From: Streptomyces luteolus
GTDB lineage: Bacteria > Actinomycetota > Actinomycetes > Streptomycetales > Streptomycetaceae
Assembly (NCBI RefSeq): GCF_029968015.1
Contig: NZ_JASCIS010000011.1
Location: forward strand, 146,823 to 210,822
Direction: 5' to 3'
DNA: 64,000 nt
Of this stretch, positions 50,229 to 59,087 are shown in pieces. The translations under genes and the position numbers were made by a program. Position 1 is the stretch's first letter. Each line of letters starts with the position of its first letter. The notes below the pieces were generated by a model. The model did no database searches and was not told the origin of the DNA. It saw nothing but the letters and a program-made list of their open reading frames with translations.

Positions 50229-51446
50229 CCGGGTGAAGAGGCGGTCCGCCTTCCGCCGGTCCCAGCGGATCGCGCTGCCCTTGGGGGTGGCGACGCCCAC
50301 CGCGGCGACGGGAACGTTGAGCTGGTCGCCGTCGCCCGCGGACACCTTGCGCATCGCCGTGAACAGGCGCGTCAGGTGGGGCAGTCCGGTCGACTCGTCC
50401 ACCACGAGGGTGTCCAGGCCCGCCTCGGCCGTGCCGAACATCGCCGACGGGCTGAGCAGCACGTCGCGGGACGCGGCCTTCTCGGCGAGAGCGGCCAGGA
50501 ACTTCTGCTGGTTGCGGGAGCGACCGAGGTCGCCCTCCTTCTCCTGGTGCCGCTGGCGCACGAAGGCCAGGGCGTCGCGTCCGTCCAGGGTGTGGCAGCC
50601 CGCGGTCAGGTCGAGTCCGGACTTCTCGTCGCGGAGGTGCCGGTCCACGCACATGCGGACGCCGTCGACCGCGTCCACGATGCCGACGAATCCGGCGAAT
50701 CCGATCTCCGTGTAGTGGTCGATACGCAGGCCCGTGTTCAACTCGACTGTACGGACGAGGAGTTCGGGGCCGCCGAGGGAGAAGGCCGCGTTGAGTTTGT
50801 TCTTCGCCGCCTTGTGGTGGACGCCGGTCCTCGGGTCCACGTGGGCGGGGACGGTGACCCAGGAGTCGCGCGGCAGGCTGACCAGGCTCGATCCGTGGGC
50901 GCCGGTGTGCAGCACCATCATCGAGTCGGTGCGGCGGCCCTCGGCGCCGATCGAGGAGCCGGTGTGCAGGTCCCTGGTCTGCTTCTCGCTCAGGCCCTCC
51001 CGGCTGTCGGAGCCCACGATCAGGTAGTTGGTGCCCTTGCCGGGGGCGGGCCGGTCCGGCAGCGCGGAGAGGTCGACGTCGCCGGAGAGCCGGGAGTCGG
51101 CCCACACATAGGTGCCCGCGCCGCCGAGCACGCTCAGCAGGACGAGGACGCACAGCGCGCGCAGCACCCGGCGCAGGCGCGAGCGCCGCCGCCTCGGCCG
51201 CCGTCCGCGGCGCCGGTACCGGCCGCCGCCCGCGATCCCGGAGGCGGCCGCGGCGCGGGAGTCGGGGTCGTAGGGGTCGTACGGGGCGTAGGGGGCGTAC
51301 GGGTCGTGCGGTTCGTCCGGTTCATGCGGGTCGTATCGGCCGTACGGCTCCAGCGGCTCGTACGGCCCGTACGGCCCGTACGGCCCGTACCGCTCGTACG
51401 GGTCCGGGGAGCCGAGGGGTATCGGAGTCTGCGGGCCGGAGCTCAC
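50193..51446 (-). CDS. LytR-CpsA-Psr (LCP) family cell-wall glycopolymer ligase
   Basis: 417 residues from GTG at 51446, overlapping the upstream stop (GTGA). Cytoplasmic N-terminus of ~75 residues is a Pro/Tyr-rich repeat (YGPYGPYGPYEPLEPYGRYDP), then an Arg-rich patch (RYRRRGRRPRRRRSR), one transmembrane helix (LCVLVLLSVLGGAGTYVWA) and the extracellular LCP domain: TNYLIVGSDSRE, GRRTDSMMVLHT, VSLPRDSWVTVP, KLNAAFSLGGPELLVRTVE and ALAFVRQRHQEKEGDLGRSRNQQ. LCP enzymes attach wall polymers to peptidoglycan using lipid-linked pyrophosphate donors. It is coupled to a polysaccharide-synthesising fusion protein, suggesting joint work on a surface glycan. Confidence 0.9.
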   Translation of the reverse strand: MSSGPQTPIPLGSPDPYERYGPYGPYGPYEPLEPYGRYDPHEPDEPHDPYAPYAPYDPYDPDSRAAAASGIAGGGRYRRRGRRPRRRRSRLRRVLRALCVLVLLSVLGGAGTYVWADSRLSGDVDLSALPDRPAPGKGTNYLIVGSDSREGLSEKQTRDLHTGSSIGAEGRRTDSMMVLHTGAHGSSLVSLPRDSWVTVPAHVDPRTGVHHKAAKNKLNAAFSLGGPELLVRTVELNTGLRIDHYTEIGFAGFVGIVDAVDGVRMCVDRHLRDEKSGLDLTAGCHTLDGRDALAFVRQRHQEKEGDLGRSRNQQKFLAALAEKAASRDVLLSPSAMFGTAEAGLDTLVVDESTGLPHLTRLFTAMRKVSAGDGDQLNVPVAAVGVATPKGSAIRWDRRKADRLFTRLREDRPVTAAD

Positions 51447-53782
51447 GGCGTCACCTCGTGACCGGCAGGCGGCGGCAGGCGGCGGCGGTCGGCCGCGCGG
51501 TCGATGTGCTGGGCCGCCGCGGCGGCCGTTCCGGACCGGTGCATGCGGTGCCACTTCAGCCTGCTGCCGCCCACGAAGGCGACCACCGACTGGATCACCA
51601 CGAGATACATCAACTGCCGGTAGACGAGCAGCTGGAAGGGGAGCGTCCACAGCGTGCGCCGGCGCTCGCCGTCGAGTCTGAGCGCGTACGCGGCGACGGC
51701 GATCTGCACGGCGAGAAAGCCGATCCACGTCGCCATGGACTTCACCGGAGAGTCGGTGAACAGGGCGCTGTAGAGCATGAAGACGTCGATGACCGGCGCG
51801 AGCAGCGGCAGCACCACCTGGAAGAGGAACAGGTAGGAGAGGCCCCGGCGCCCGAAGCGTCCCGCGGGCCCGACCTCGATGACGGCCCGGCGGTGCTTCC
51901 ACATCGCCTGCAGAGTGCCGTAGCACCAGCGGTAGCGCTGCCGCCACAACTGCCGCAGGGAGGTGGGGACTTCGGTCCAGGCGATGGCGGTCTCCTCGTA
52001 CACGACCCGCCAGCCCGCCCGCCACAGCGCCATGGTGAGGTCGGTGTCCTCGGCGAGGGTGTCCTCGCTCAGGCCGCCCACCCCCATGAGGGCGTCCCGG
52101 CGGAACGCGCCGATCGCGCCGGGCACGGTCGTCATGCACTCCAGGACCTCGAACATCCTGCGGTCCAGGTTGAAGCCGAAGACGTACTCCAGATGCTGCC
52201 AGCGCCCCAGAAAACGCCTGCGGTTGCCCACCTTGGTGTTGCCGCTGACCGCGCCGACGGCCGGATGCGCGAGGGGCTGGACGAGGCGTTCGATGGCGTC
52301 GGCCTCCAGGACGGTGTCCGAGTCGACCATCACCACGTACGGGCAACGGGCGTACCGCAGGCCGTGGTTGAGGGCGGCGGCCTTGCCCGCGTTGCTCTGG
52401 CACAGCACCCGCACGCGCGGGTCGCGGTCGGCGTACTCGTTCGCGATCTCCACGGTGCGGTCCGAGGAGCCGTCGTCGATCACGATGATCTGCAGCTGCC
52501 GGTGGGTGGAGGCGAGCAGCGAACGCAGGGTGCCGCCGATCCCCGCCTCCTCGTCGTACGCGGGGACGAGGACCGTCACCGGGTCGCGGATCTCACGCAG
52601 CCAGGGCGAGCCGGGCCGGTACCGCTCCAGGCGCTTGACGTGGGCGCGGGCGAACACGACGAGCACGACGAGGCGGATCAGACCGAGCCCGGCGGCGATG
52701 GTCAGCACCCAGCCGAGGGCGGCGACGAAGCTGCGCCCCAGGTCCTGGAACCGCATCAGGGCGGTGCCCAGCCACTGCTGCGGCCGGCTCGCCGGGGTCA
52801 TGGCGGGCGCGGCGCCGACCGGATCCAGGGCGTCCGCGCTCGTACGGCCTGCGGCGTCCGCGTTCGTACGGCCTGCGGCGTCTGCGCTCGTACGGCCCGC
52901 GGCATCGCCGTCCGTGCGGCCCCCGGCATCCGCGCTCATACGGCCTGCGGCATCCGCGCGCGTACGGCCCCCGGCATTCACATCCGTACGGCCCCCGGCC
53001 TCCGCACCCATGCCGCCCTCGGCCCGCGTGCGGAGGCCCTCCGAGACGGTGGTGAACCGGCGGGCATCCCGGTCGGCGAGCAGCTGTCCGGTCTCCCGGT
53101 ACGCGAGGGAGGTCTGGCTGAACTGGCGCACGACCCCGTCGGCCGGCTTCCTGCCGGGCCGGTCCGCGGCGACCAGGAGGTACCCGTCGTCCTCCGAGGC
53201 GCTCCGTGCGGCGGGCCACTCGGCCCCGCACAGCGTGGGGACGGTGGTGGTCATCGGCATGCGCAGGAGGGAGGTCCGGAAACCGTCGGCGCCCGCGAAG
53301 GCGCTCTGCGTGAGGTGGTGCTCCAGGGCGCCGCGCACCGCGGAGGCGGTACCGAGATCGGCCCCGGTGTACGTGTGGGAGCCGATCTCGTGGCCTTCCG
53401 CCCGGATGCGGCGGACGAGGTCGGGGTACTCGGCCGCCCTGGCGCCGTCGAGGAAGAACGTGGCGTGCGCGTCGTGCTTCCGGAGCAGGTCGAGCAGGCG
53501 CGGCGTCCACTCCGGGTCGGGCCCGCCGTCGTACGTGAGAGCGACGGTGCCCGCGGGCATCGAGGCCGAGCGCACCCGGTCGCCCCGGAGGGAGAGCACG
53601 GGCCCGGCGTCGGCCGCCGCCCGGGGCACCGGAGCGGTGCAGTCCTGCTTGGTCTTGGCTCCGTCGACCTCGTTCTGCACCCAGCCGTGGAACAGCAGGG
53701 CCCCGAAGAGGACGGACAAGGTGACGAAGAGGAGCGGCCAGTGCGCCCGCGGATCCCGGGCCTGCTTGTGCCGTGCCGCCAT
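51443..53782 (-). CDS. NodB-like domain fused to GT2 glycosyltransferase (MatB-like architecture)
   Basis: 779 residues. N-terminal membrane helix (WPLLFVTLSVLFGALLFHGW), then a polysaccharide-deacetylase fold (VALTYDGGPDPEWTPRLLDLLRKHDAHATFFLDG...GHEIGSHTYTGADL). In the metal site the canonical DDG is DGG and the second His of HxxxH is Gly, so the deacetylase is probably inactive. A linker of eight 8-residue repeats (AGRTSADA) leads to a transmembrane helix and a processive GT2 domain: VTVLVPAYDEEAGIGGTL, DDGSSDRT, DSDT, AEDTDL and the QxxRW motif in RQRYRWCYG, then four C-terminal helices. The order resembles Streptomyces MatB, involved in poly-GlcNAc-type surface glycan. It is transcribed together with the LCP gene. 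Confidence 0.88.
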   Translation of the reverse strand: MAARHKQARDPRAHWPLLFVTLSVLFGALLFHGWVQNEVDGAKTKQDCTAPVPRAAADAGPVLSLRGDRVRSASMPAGTVALTYDGGPDPEWTPRLLDLLRKHDAHATFFLDGARAAEYPDLVRRIRAEGHEIGSHTYTGADLGTASAVRGALEHHLTQSAFAGADGFRTSLLRMPMTTTVPTLCGAEWPAARSASEDDGYLLVAADRPGRKPADGVVRQFSQTSLAYRETGQLLADRDARRFTTVSEGLRTRAEGGMGAEAGGRTDVNAGGRTRADAAGRMSADAGGRTDGDAAGRTSADAAGRTNADAAGRTSADALDPVGAAPAMTPASRPQQWLGTALMRFQDLGRSFVAALGWVLTIAAGLGLIRLVVLVVFARAHVKRLERYRPGSPWLREIRDPVTVLVPAYDEEAGIGGTLRSLLASTHRQLQIIVIDDGSSDRTVEIANEYADRDPRVRVLCQSNAGKAAALNHGLRYARCPYVVMVDSDTVLEADAIERLVQPLAHPAVGAVSGNTKVGNRRRFLGRWQHLEYVFGFNLDRRMFEVLECMTTVPGAIGAFRRDALMGVGGLSEDTLAEDTDLTMALWRAGWRVVYEETAIAWTEVPTSLRQLWRQRYRWCYGTLQAMWKHRRAVIEVGPAGRFGRRGLSYLFLFQVVLPLLAPVIDVFMLYSALFTDSPVKSMATWIGFLAVQIAVAAYALRLDGERRRTLWTLPFQLLVYRQLMYLVVIQSVVAFVGGSRLKWHRMHRSGTAAAAAQHIDRAADRRRLPPPAGHEVTP
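52830..53021 (-). repeat. 24-bp minisatellite in the NodB-GT2 linker
   Basis: Eight contiguous 24-bp units of the type GCGTCCGCGCTCGTACGG+CCTGCG. The first three are nearly identical and the outer ones degenerate. They encode the Ala/Gly/Arg/Thr-rich flexible linker between the two domains; copy number may vary between strains without frame loss. Confidence 0.88.
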
Positions 53783-54012
53783 CAGGTGGCGGACGCGGCG
53801 CCGGCGTCCAGCGGGTCCAGGCCTTCACGTGATGGCCCAGCCGACCACCCGTTCTTCACGCTCCAATCACACATGGGAGGCGAGTGTATTGATCGCTCAG
53901 CCCGAGAATTGGGGCATTACCGGGCAAGACGGGCCGCCGGAGAGCATGACCTGCCCCACACTTCGGGAGCCCCCCGGGCACCTTCCGACGCCCCGCAAGG
54001 ACCGCGGGACGG

Positions 54013-54402
54013 TCAGGAACCACCACTCCCGTACGGCCGCGTGAGGATCTCCATGTTGTGGCCGTTGGGGTCGGAGAAGTACGCGCCGCGGCCGCCGTCG
54101 AGGTGGTTGATCTCGCCGACCTGGCGGTGTCCGGGGTCCGCGTAGTACTCGACGCCCGCGGCCTGGATACGGCCGAAGATCTCGGAGAACTCGTCCTCGG
54201 AGACGAGGAACGCGTAGTGCTGCGAGGTGATGGGGCCGTCACCCGTGTCCATGTAGTCGAGCGTCACCCCGTTGGGGATCGGCACCGGGACGAACGGGCC
54301 GTACCGGGGGCCGACCGCGAGGCCGAGCAGGTCGGCGAGGAACGCGGCCGAGGCCTCCTTGTCATGGGCGGCGACGATGGTGTGGTTGAGCTCGATGGTC
54401 AT
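54013..54402 (-). CDS. VOC-family protein
   Basis: 129 residues. IELNHTIVAAHDKEASAAFLADLLGLAVGPRYG, then ITSQHYAFLVSEDEFSEIFGRIQAAGVEYYADP and GRGAYFSDPNGHNMEILTRPYG: two modules with His and Glu in the expected metal positions. Cytoplasmic; probably binds or isomerises a small hydrophobic or thiol-conjugated compound. Single gene, with no coupled partner. The 230 bp between it and the NodB-GT2 gene show no other gene. Confidence 0.88.
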   Translation of the reverse strand: MTIELNHTIVAAHDKEASAAFLADLLGLAVGPRYGPFVPVPIPNGVTLDYMDTGDGPITSQHYAFLVSEDEFSEIFGRIQAAGVEYYADPGHRQVGEINHLDGGRGAYFSDPNGHNMEILTRPYGSGGS

Positions 54403-54462
54403 CTCTGCACCTCCATCCAGAACGCTAGAGGCACTCCCCGGAGCGGACCATCGGGAAATACG

Positions 54463-54504
54463 CCTAGGGCCCCGGACCCCCCGTTCGGGGACCCGGGGCC
54501 TAGG
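54463..54504. terminator. Terminator after the L,D-transpeptidase gene
   Basis: CTAGGGCCCCGG and CCCGGGGCCTAG form a long imperfect stem around an inner CCCC/GGGG hairpin, just downstream of the L,D-transpeptidase stop. Confidence 0.8.
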
Positions 54505-54525
54505 TCATGACCGGACCGGTGAGGC

Positions 54526-55773
54526 TCAGGCGGCGGAGCCGGCCTTCCACTCGGACCAGTCCATGTTCCAGCCGTTGAGGCCGTTGTCCGGGGTGATCGT
54601 CTTGTCCGGGGAGTTCTTGACGATCACGACGTCGCCGACCAGCGAGTTGTTGTAGAACCAGGCGCCGGCGGTCTTGGCGTCGTTCGCGCCCTTGGTGTCG
54701 GAGAGGCCGACGCAGCCGTGGCTGGTGTTGGCCGAGCCGAAGATCGACTTGGCGCCCCAGTAGTTGCCGTGGATGAACGTGCCGGACGTCGACAGGCGCA
54801 TCGCGTGCGGAACGTCCTTGATGTCGTACTCGCCCTTGCCGTCGTCGTCGGTGAAGCCGACCGTGGCGCCGTTCATCCGGGTCTCCTTGAACTTCTCGGA
54901 GATCACCATCTGACCGTTGTACGTGGGGTTCTCCGGGGAGCCCGCGGAGATCGGGATGGTCTTGACGGTCTTGCCGTCCTGCGTGACCGTCATCGTCTTG
55001 GTCTTGGCGTCGACGGTGGAGACCTGGTTGCGGCCGATCTTGAAGGTCACGGTCTTCTGCTGGACGCCGTACACACCGTCGGCGCCCTCGACGCCGTCGA
55101 GGTCCAGCTTGAGGGTCACGGTGGAGCCCTCCTGCCAGTAGTCCTCGGGGCGGAAGTCCAGACGGTTGCCGTTGAACCAGTGGCCGACGACCTCCTGGCC
55201 GCTGCTGGTGCTGACCTTGATGCCGTCCTGTACGGCGGCCTTGTCGGTGATCGCCTTGTCGAAGTTGATCGACACCGGCATTCCGACGCCGACGGTCTTG
55301 CCGTCGTCCGGGGTGAAGTTGCCTATGAAGCTGTTGGCGGACGACACGGTCGTGAACTTGGCGTTCTCGTGCGCCTCGCGGCCCTTGCCGTCCTTCGCGA
55401 CGGCCGTGACCTTGTACGTCGTACCGCGCTCCAGCTGGGCGTCGGGCTTCCAGCTCTTCTTGTCGGCGGCGAGGGAACCGGCGACCTCGGTGCCGTCGGT
55501 GGTCTTCATCGCGACTTCGGTGAGCGTGCCGTCACTGACGGTAACCTTGGCCGCGTTGTTGATGCTGGCCTTGTTCTCGCCGTTCTTGGGCGTGATCTTG
55601 ATCTGCGCGGCCGAGGTCTCCTTGGCGGCGGCCTCGTCGGCCTGGTTCTGCGACTTCTTGCCGCCGTCGCCCGCCTTCCCGCCCTCGTCACCGCTGCAGG
55701 CAGAGAGCACCAGTACGCCACTGAGCAGGGCAGACGCGGCTATGAATCCCCTGCGCCGCTTCCGAGCCGTCAT
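54526..55773 (-). CDS. Lipoprotein L,D-transpeptidase (Ig-like + YkuD)
   Basis: 415 residues from ATG at 55773, chosen because GGAGAAG lies six bases upstream; an in-frame ATG at 55788 adds MEKRV. Lipobox LSAC after a hydrophobic signal (AASALLSGVLVLSACSG) anchors it outside. A Lys/Asp/Gly-rich linker, two immunoglobulin-like domains (ITPKNGENKASINNAAKVTVSDG and NFTPDDGKTVGVGMPVSINFDKAI) and the YkuD catalytic domain follow: STSGTFIHGNYWG...ANTSHGCVGLSD, with the catalytic Cys in SHGC. It should form 3-3 crosslinks in peptidoglycan, as LdtMt2-type enzymes do. Confidence 0.94.
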   Translation of the reverse strand: MTARKRRRGFIAASALLSGVLVLSACSGDEGGKAGDGGKKSQNQADEAAAKETSAAQIKITPKNGENKASINNAAKVTVSDGTLTEVAMKTTDGTEVAGSLAADKKSWKPDAQLERGTTYKVTAVAKDGKGREAHENAKFTTVSSANSFIGNFTPDDGKTVGVGMPVSINFDKAITDKAAVQDGIKVSTSSGQEVVGHWFNGNRLDFRPEDYWQEGSTVTLKLDLDGVEGADGVYGVQQKTVTFKIGRNQVSTVDAKTKTMTVTQDGKTVKTIPISAGSPENPTYNGQMVISEKFKETRMNGATVGFTDDDGKGEYDIKDVPHAMRLSTSGTFIHGNYWGAKSIFGSANTSHGCVGLSDTKGANDAKTAGAWFYNNSLVGDVVIVKNSPDKTITPDNGLNGWNMDWSEWKAGSAA

Positions 55774-55980
55774 CACACGCTTCTCCATCGTTGCCGAATC
55801 CCCATGTCCCCGTTGTCCCCGTGCGGGCGCCAGCGGAGGCAATCCCGTCACGCTTTAGAACACCCATGGTGGTTCGTCCGGTTCCAGGTGCGCCGAAGAT
55901 GTGGGGAAGACCACGTACGTGTGCCCGTATCTCTGCCGTTTCTAGCAGTACGTGTACGGGTGGTGGAACCCGGCCCCGGT

Positions 55981-56361
55981 TCAGGCCCTCCCGGGCAGGG
56001 GCTCCTCGTCCACCTCGTCGTCCACGTCCTCGTCCACGTCCTCGTCCACCTCGTCGTCCACGTCGTCGTCCCAGTCCGGCTCGTCCGGGTCGTAGTCGAC
56101 GGGCTCGCTGCTCCACGAGGCCTGGGCGAGCTCGACCCCCGGGACCTTGCCGACCAGGTCGAAGGGGTCGACCAGATACGCGAGGGCCTCCGCGCCGTCC
56201 TCCCGCACGGCCGACTCGGCATGCGCCCGCTCCTCGTCGGGCATGAACTCGTCATGCCCGATGCGGTCGAGCGCGGCGCCGGTGAGGGCGCCGGGGTCGG
56301 TGATGTCCAGGACCAGTTCGACCTTCAGCCGGACATAACGGGAGGTCTCAGGAGTGCTCAT
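55981..56361 (-). CDS. Small acidic protein with Asp/Glu/Val repeat tail
   Basis: 126 residues. The N-terminal 95 residues (RYVRLKVELVLDITDPGALTGAALDRIGHDEF) look like a compact domain without known motif. The last 35 residues are a repeat of DEVDEDVD type produced by a 12-15-bp DNA repeat around 56015-56070. Very low pI. Conserved hypothetical in streptomycetes; no function can be assigned. Divergent from the sortase-substrate gene. Confidence 0.75.
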   Translation of the reverse strand: MSTPETSRYVRLKVELVLDITDPGALTGAALDRIGHDEFMPDEERAHAESAVREDGAEALAYLVDPFDLVGKVPGVELAQASWSSEPVDYDPDEPDWDDDVDDEVDEDVDEDVDDEVDEEPLPGRA

Positions 56362-56469
56362 ATGACGGAGCGTAAGGCGTGACCCCTCCCGGCTTTCCCG
56401 CGACCCGCGGCTTTCATTAGCATCAGCTCACACGGCCAAATCGCCAGCACCACAAGGGGGATCGATCCC

Positions 56470-56733
56470 GTGTCCGCCGCACGTCGCTCGCTGCTCACCA
56501 CCACCGCCGCGGCCTCCGTCCTCGCTGCCCTGTGGTTCGTTCCCTCCGCGAATGCGACGGCCGACCGGCACGAGGAACGCCAGCGCGTCGAGCAGGCCTC
56601 CGCGCACTCCGAGACCCGCCTCGCGGAGACCGGCTCGGCGCAGACCACCCCGTACCTGGTCGGCGGACTGCTCTTCCTCGGCGCGGGCGCCGGCTTCGTG
56701 GCGTACTCGGCCCGCCGGGCCCAGCTCTCCTAG
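56470..56733 (+). CDS. Short LAETG cell-wall anchored protein (sortase E substrate)
   Basis: 87 residues from a GTG at 56470 (AAGGGGG upstream). Signal peptide (RRSLLTTTAAASVLAALWFVPSANATA), a 25-residue mature part rich in charged residues, then LAETG followed by a hydrophobic helix (PYLVGGLLFLGAGAGFVAYSA) and RRAQ. LAxTG motifs are recognised by class E sortases of Streptomyces. Its stop TAG lies within the terminal inverted repeat of a MITE-like element that starts here. Confidence 0.85.
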   Translation: MSAARRSLLTTTAAASVLAALWFVPSANATADRHEERQRVEQASAHSETRLAETGSAQTTPYLVGGLLFLGAGAGFVAYSARRAQLS

Positions 56734-56936
56734 GTCCTGTCTTCAAACTCCCGTCGTCTCCCGGAGGGAGGCCCCGCGGCGTTCGGTGCGTGCTCTCGGT
56801 GTGCCGGGCGAAGGTCCTCGTAGCGGAGCTACTTGGGCCTTTGTCCGGTGCGGCGAGTGGGGGTCCCCCCGGCCGGAGGCTGGGGGAGCGTACCGGGCGT
56901 CTCGGGGCAGGCGGGAGTTTGAAGACAGGACCTAGG
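56729..56936. mobile_element. MITE-like element with perfect 25-bp terminal inverted repeats
   Basis: 208 bp bounded by perfect inverted repeats (56729-56753 and 56912-56936) containing GGTCCTGTCTTCAAACTCCCG. Both ends begin at CTAG, the target preference of IS5-type transposases. The interior has no ORF but further GC-rich hairpins (for example GGGGGTCCCCCC near 56864). It is non-autonomous and presumably mobilised by an IS elsewhere. It supplies the stop codon region of the gene on its left and could terminate hutH or that gene. Confidence 0.85.
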
Positions 56937-56960
56937 GGAGACGGCCCCTGGCGCGCCGCC

Positions 56961-58541
56961 CTACGCCAGGGGTCCGGTCACCGACTCCGCCGCAGCGACC
57001 AGCGCCCCGCCGCGTACGAACTCCTCGGCGAGAGCCAGATCGGGCGACACGTGCCGGTCGGGGCCCGGGCCTTGGATGCCGGCCGCGCGTGCGGCGGCGA
57101 TCACGGCGCGTGCGGCGGGCGCGGGTTCGAGGCCCTCGCGCAGCTCGATCGCGCGCGTCGCGGCGTACAGCTCGACGGCCAGGATCCTCGTCAGACTCCC
57201 CACCGCCGTACGGAGTTTGCGCGCCGCGGACCAGCCCATCGAGACGTGGTCCTCCTGCATCGCCGAGGACGGGATGGAGTCGGCCGACGCGGGCACCGCG
57301 AGCCGCTTCATCTCGCCGACCAGGGCCGCCTGCGTGTACTGGGCGAGCATCAGGCCCGAGTCCACGCCCGGGTCGTCGGCGAGGAACGGCGGCAGGCCGT
57401 GCGAACGGTTCTTGTCGAGCAGCCGGTCCGTGCGCCGCTCGGCGATCGACCCGAGATCCGCGGCGGCGACGGCCAGGAAGTCCAGGACGTACGCGACGGG
57501 CGCCCCGTGGAAGTTCCCGTTCGACTCGGCCCGGCCACCTCCGTCCCTGAGCACCACCGGGTTGTCGATGGCCGCGGCCAACTCCCGCTCCGCGACCGTA
57601 CGCGCGTACGCGATCGTGTCCCGGCCCGCGCCCGCGACCTGCGGGGCGCAGCGGACCGAGTAGGCGTCCTGGACGCGCGGCGAGTCGTCCTGGTGGTGGC
57701 CGGTGAGGCCCGAACCGGCGAGCACCTTCAGCATGTTGGCGGCCGCGGCGGCCTGGCCGGGGTGCGGGCGGATGGCGTGCAGCTCGGGCGCGAGGACCTT
57801 GTCGGTGCCGAGCAGGGCCTCCAGGGAGAGGGCGGCGGTGATGTCGGCACCGCGGTACAGCAGCTCCAGGTCGGCGAGGGCGAGGATCAGCATGCCGAGC
57901 ATCCCGTCGGTGCCGTTGAGCAGCGCCAGCCCCTCCTTCTCGTGCAGCTCCACGGGGGCGATGCCGTGCTCGGCGAGGAGTTCGGCGGCGGGCCTGACCG
58001 TGCCGTCGGGGCCCTCGGCCTCGCCCTCGCCGAGCAGCGCGAGGGCGCAGTGCGCGAGGGGGGCGAGGTCGCCGGAGCAGCCGAGCGAGCCGTACTCGTG
58101 GACGACCGGGGTGATGCCCGCGTTCAGCAGGTCGGCCATGGACTGTGCGACCTCGGGGCGGACGCCGGTGTGGCCGGAGCAGACCGTTCTGAGGCGCAGG
58201 AACATCAGGGCGCGCACCACTTCGCGTTCCACGCGCGGGCCCATGCCGGCGGCGTGCGAGCGGACGATGTTGCGCTGCAGCTGGGCGCGCAGCTCGTGGC
58301 CGATGTGCCGGGTGGCGAGCGCGCCGAAGCCGGTCGAGACGCCGTAGACCGGCTCGGGCCTGGCGGCGAGCGCGTCGACGATCCGCCGTGCCGCGGCGAG
58401 CGCCTCGACGGCCTCCCCTGCCAGCTCGACCCGCGCCCCGCCCCGGGCGACGGCGACGACATCGGCCGCGGTGACCCCCGCCGTACCGAGGACCACAGCG
58501 CCCGAACCGGCCTCCGCCCCCACAGAACCTCCCATATCCAT
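56961..58541 (-). CDS. hutH: Histidine ammonia-lyase
   Basis: 526 residues from ATG at 58541. YGVSTGFGALATRHI is the substrate loop; the cofactor (MIO) tripeptide is in EYGSLGCSGDLAPLAH, where the first residue is Cys instead of the usual Ala; LNGTDGMLGML, QDAYSVRCAPQV and GNFHGAPVAY are conserved. It converts histidine to urocanate, the first step of histidine use. Single gene here; other hut genes are not in the window. Confidence 0.95.
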   Translation of the reverse strand: MDMGGSVGAEAGSGAVVLGTAGVTAADVVAVARGGARVELAGEAVEALAAARRIVDALAARPEPVYGVSTGFGALATRHIGHELRAQLQRNIVRSHAAGMGPRVEREVVRALMFLRLRTVCSGHTGVRPEVAQSMADLLNAGITPVVHEYGSLGCSGDLAPLAHCALALLGEGEAEGPDGTVRPAAELLAEHGIAPVELHEKEGLALLNGTDGMLGMLILALADLELLYRGADITAALSLEALLGTDKVLAPELHAIRPHPGQAAAAANMLKVLAGSGLTGHHQDDSPRVQDAYSVRCAPQVAGAGRDTIAYARTVAERELAAAIDNPVVLRDGGGRAESNGNFHGAPVAYVLDFLAVAAADLGSIAERRTDRLLDKNRSHGLPPFLADDPGVDSGLMLAQYTQAALVGEMKRLAVPASADSIPSSAMQEDHVSMGWSAARKLRTAVGSLTRILAVELYAATRAIELREGLEPAPAARAVIAAARAAGIQGPGPDRHVSPDLALAEEFVRGGALVAAAESVTGPLA

Positions 58542-59087
58542 GGTCAGCAGCGTACGGATCGAGCGGGGGTACGGAGGGCGGCTCGGCCGGGCTCGACTCT
58601 TGCGGGTTGCCGGGGGCCACCCCGGCGCACCGGGAGCGGCGCGGGGCGTGGACCCCCGCCCCGGGCCGTCGGGCCCCACGCCCCGCCACCCCCGGCCGAG
58701 CCCGCGCCTGGGCGGCGCCGGGCAAGGCGGGCCAGTAGGCGGGCCAGTACGTCCGTGCGACGGCGCGGCGCAGTAGGCGACGAGCGTCAACCCTGGCGCA
58801 TAGGGCAGCCCGACGCCGGGACGAGCCGGCACGGTCCCAGGCCGAGGCGGCCCGGCGAGGGCGCACCAGCTCTCGCCCCATTGCGACGCGGCGGAACGCG
58901 GCGGAACGCGGCGGGACGCGGCGGGACGCGGCGGGACGCGGCGGGACGCGGCAAGCCCAGCACGGTCGCGCCCCGAAGCCCCTGGCGCTGGCGCTGGCGC
59001 TGGCGCACCAACCAACCCGACCACCACCCCGAACCAGTCCCCCTCACGCCCACGGCACCCGCCCCAGCCCCGCCCCCGCGAGGCGAC
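58542..59087. other. 546-bp intergenic region with simple tandem repeats
   Basis: No credible gene. It contains six 10-bp tandem units GCGGAACGCG or GCGGGACGCG at 58891-58950, and a short CTGGCG run at 58982-59006. Near 58540 the hutH promoter must start. The rest has GC-rich sequence without signals I can name. Confidence 0.65.
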
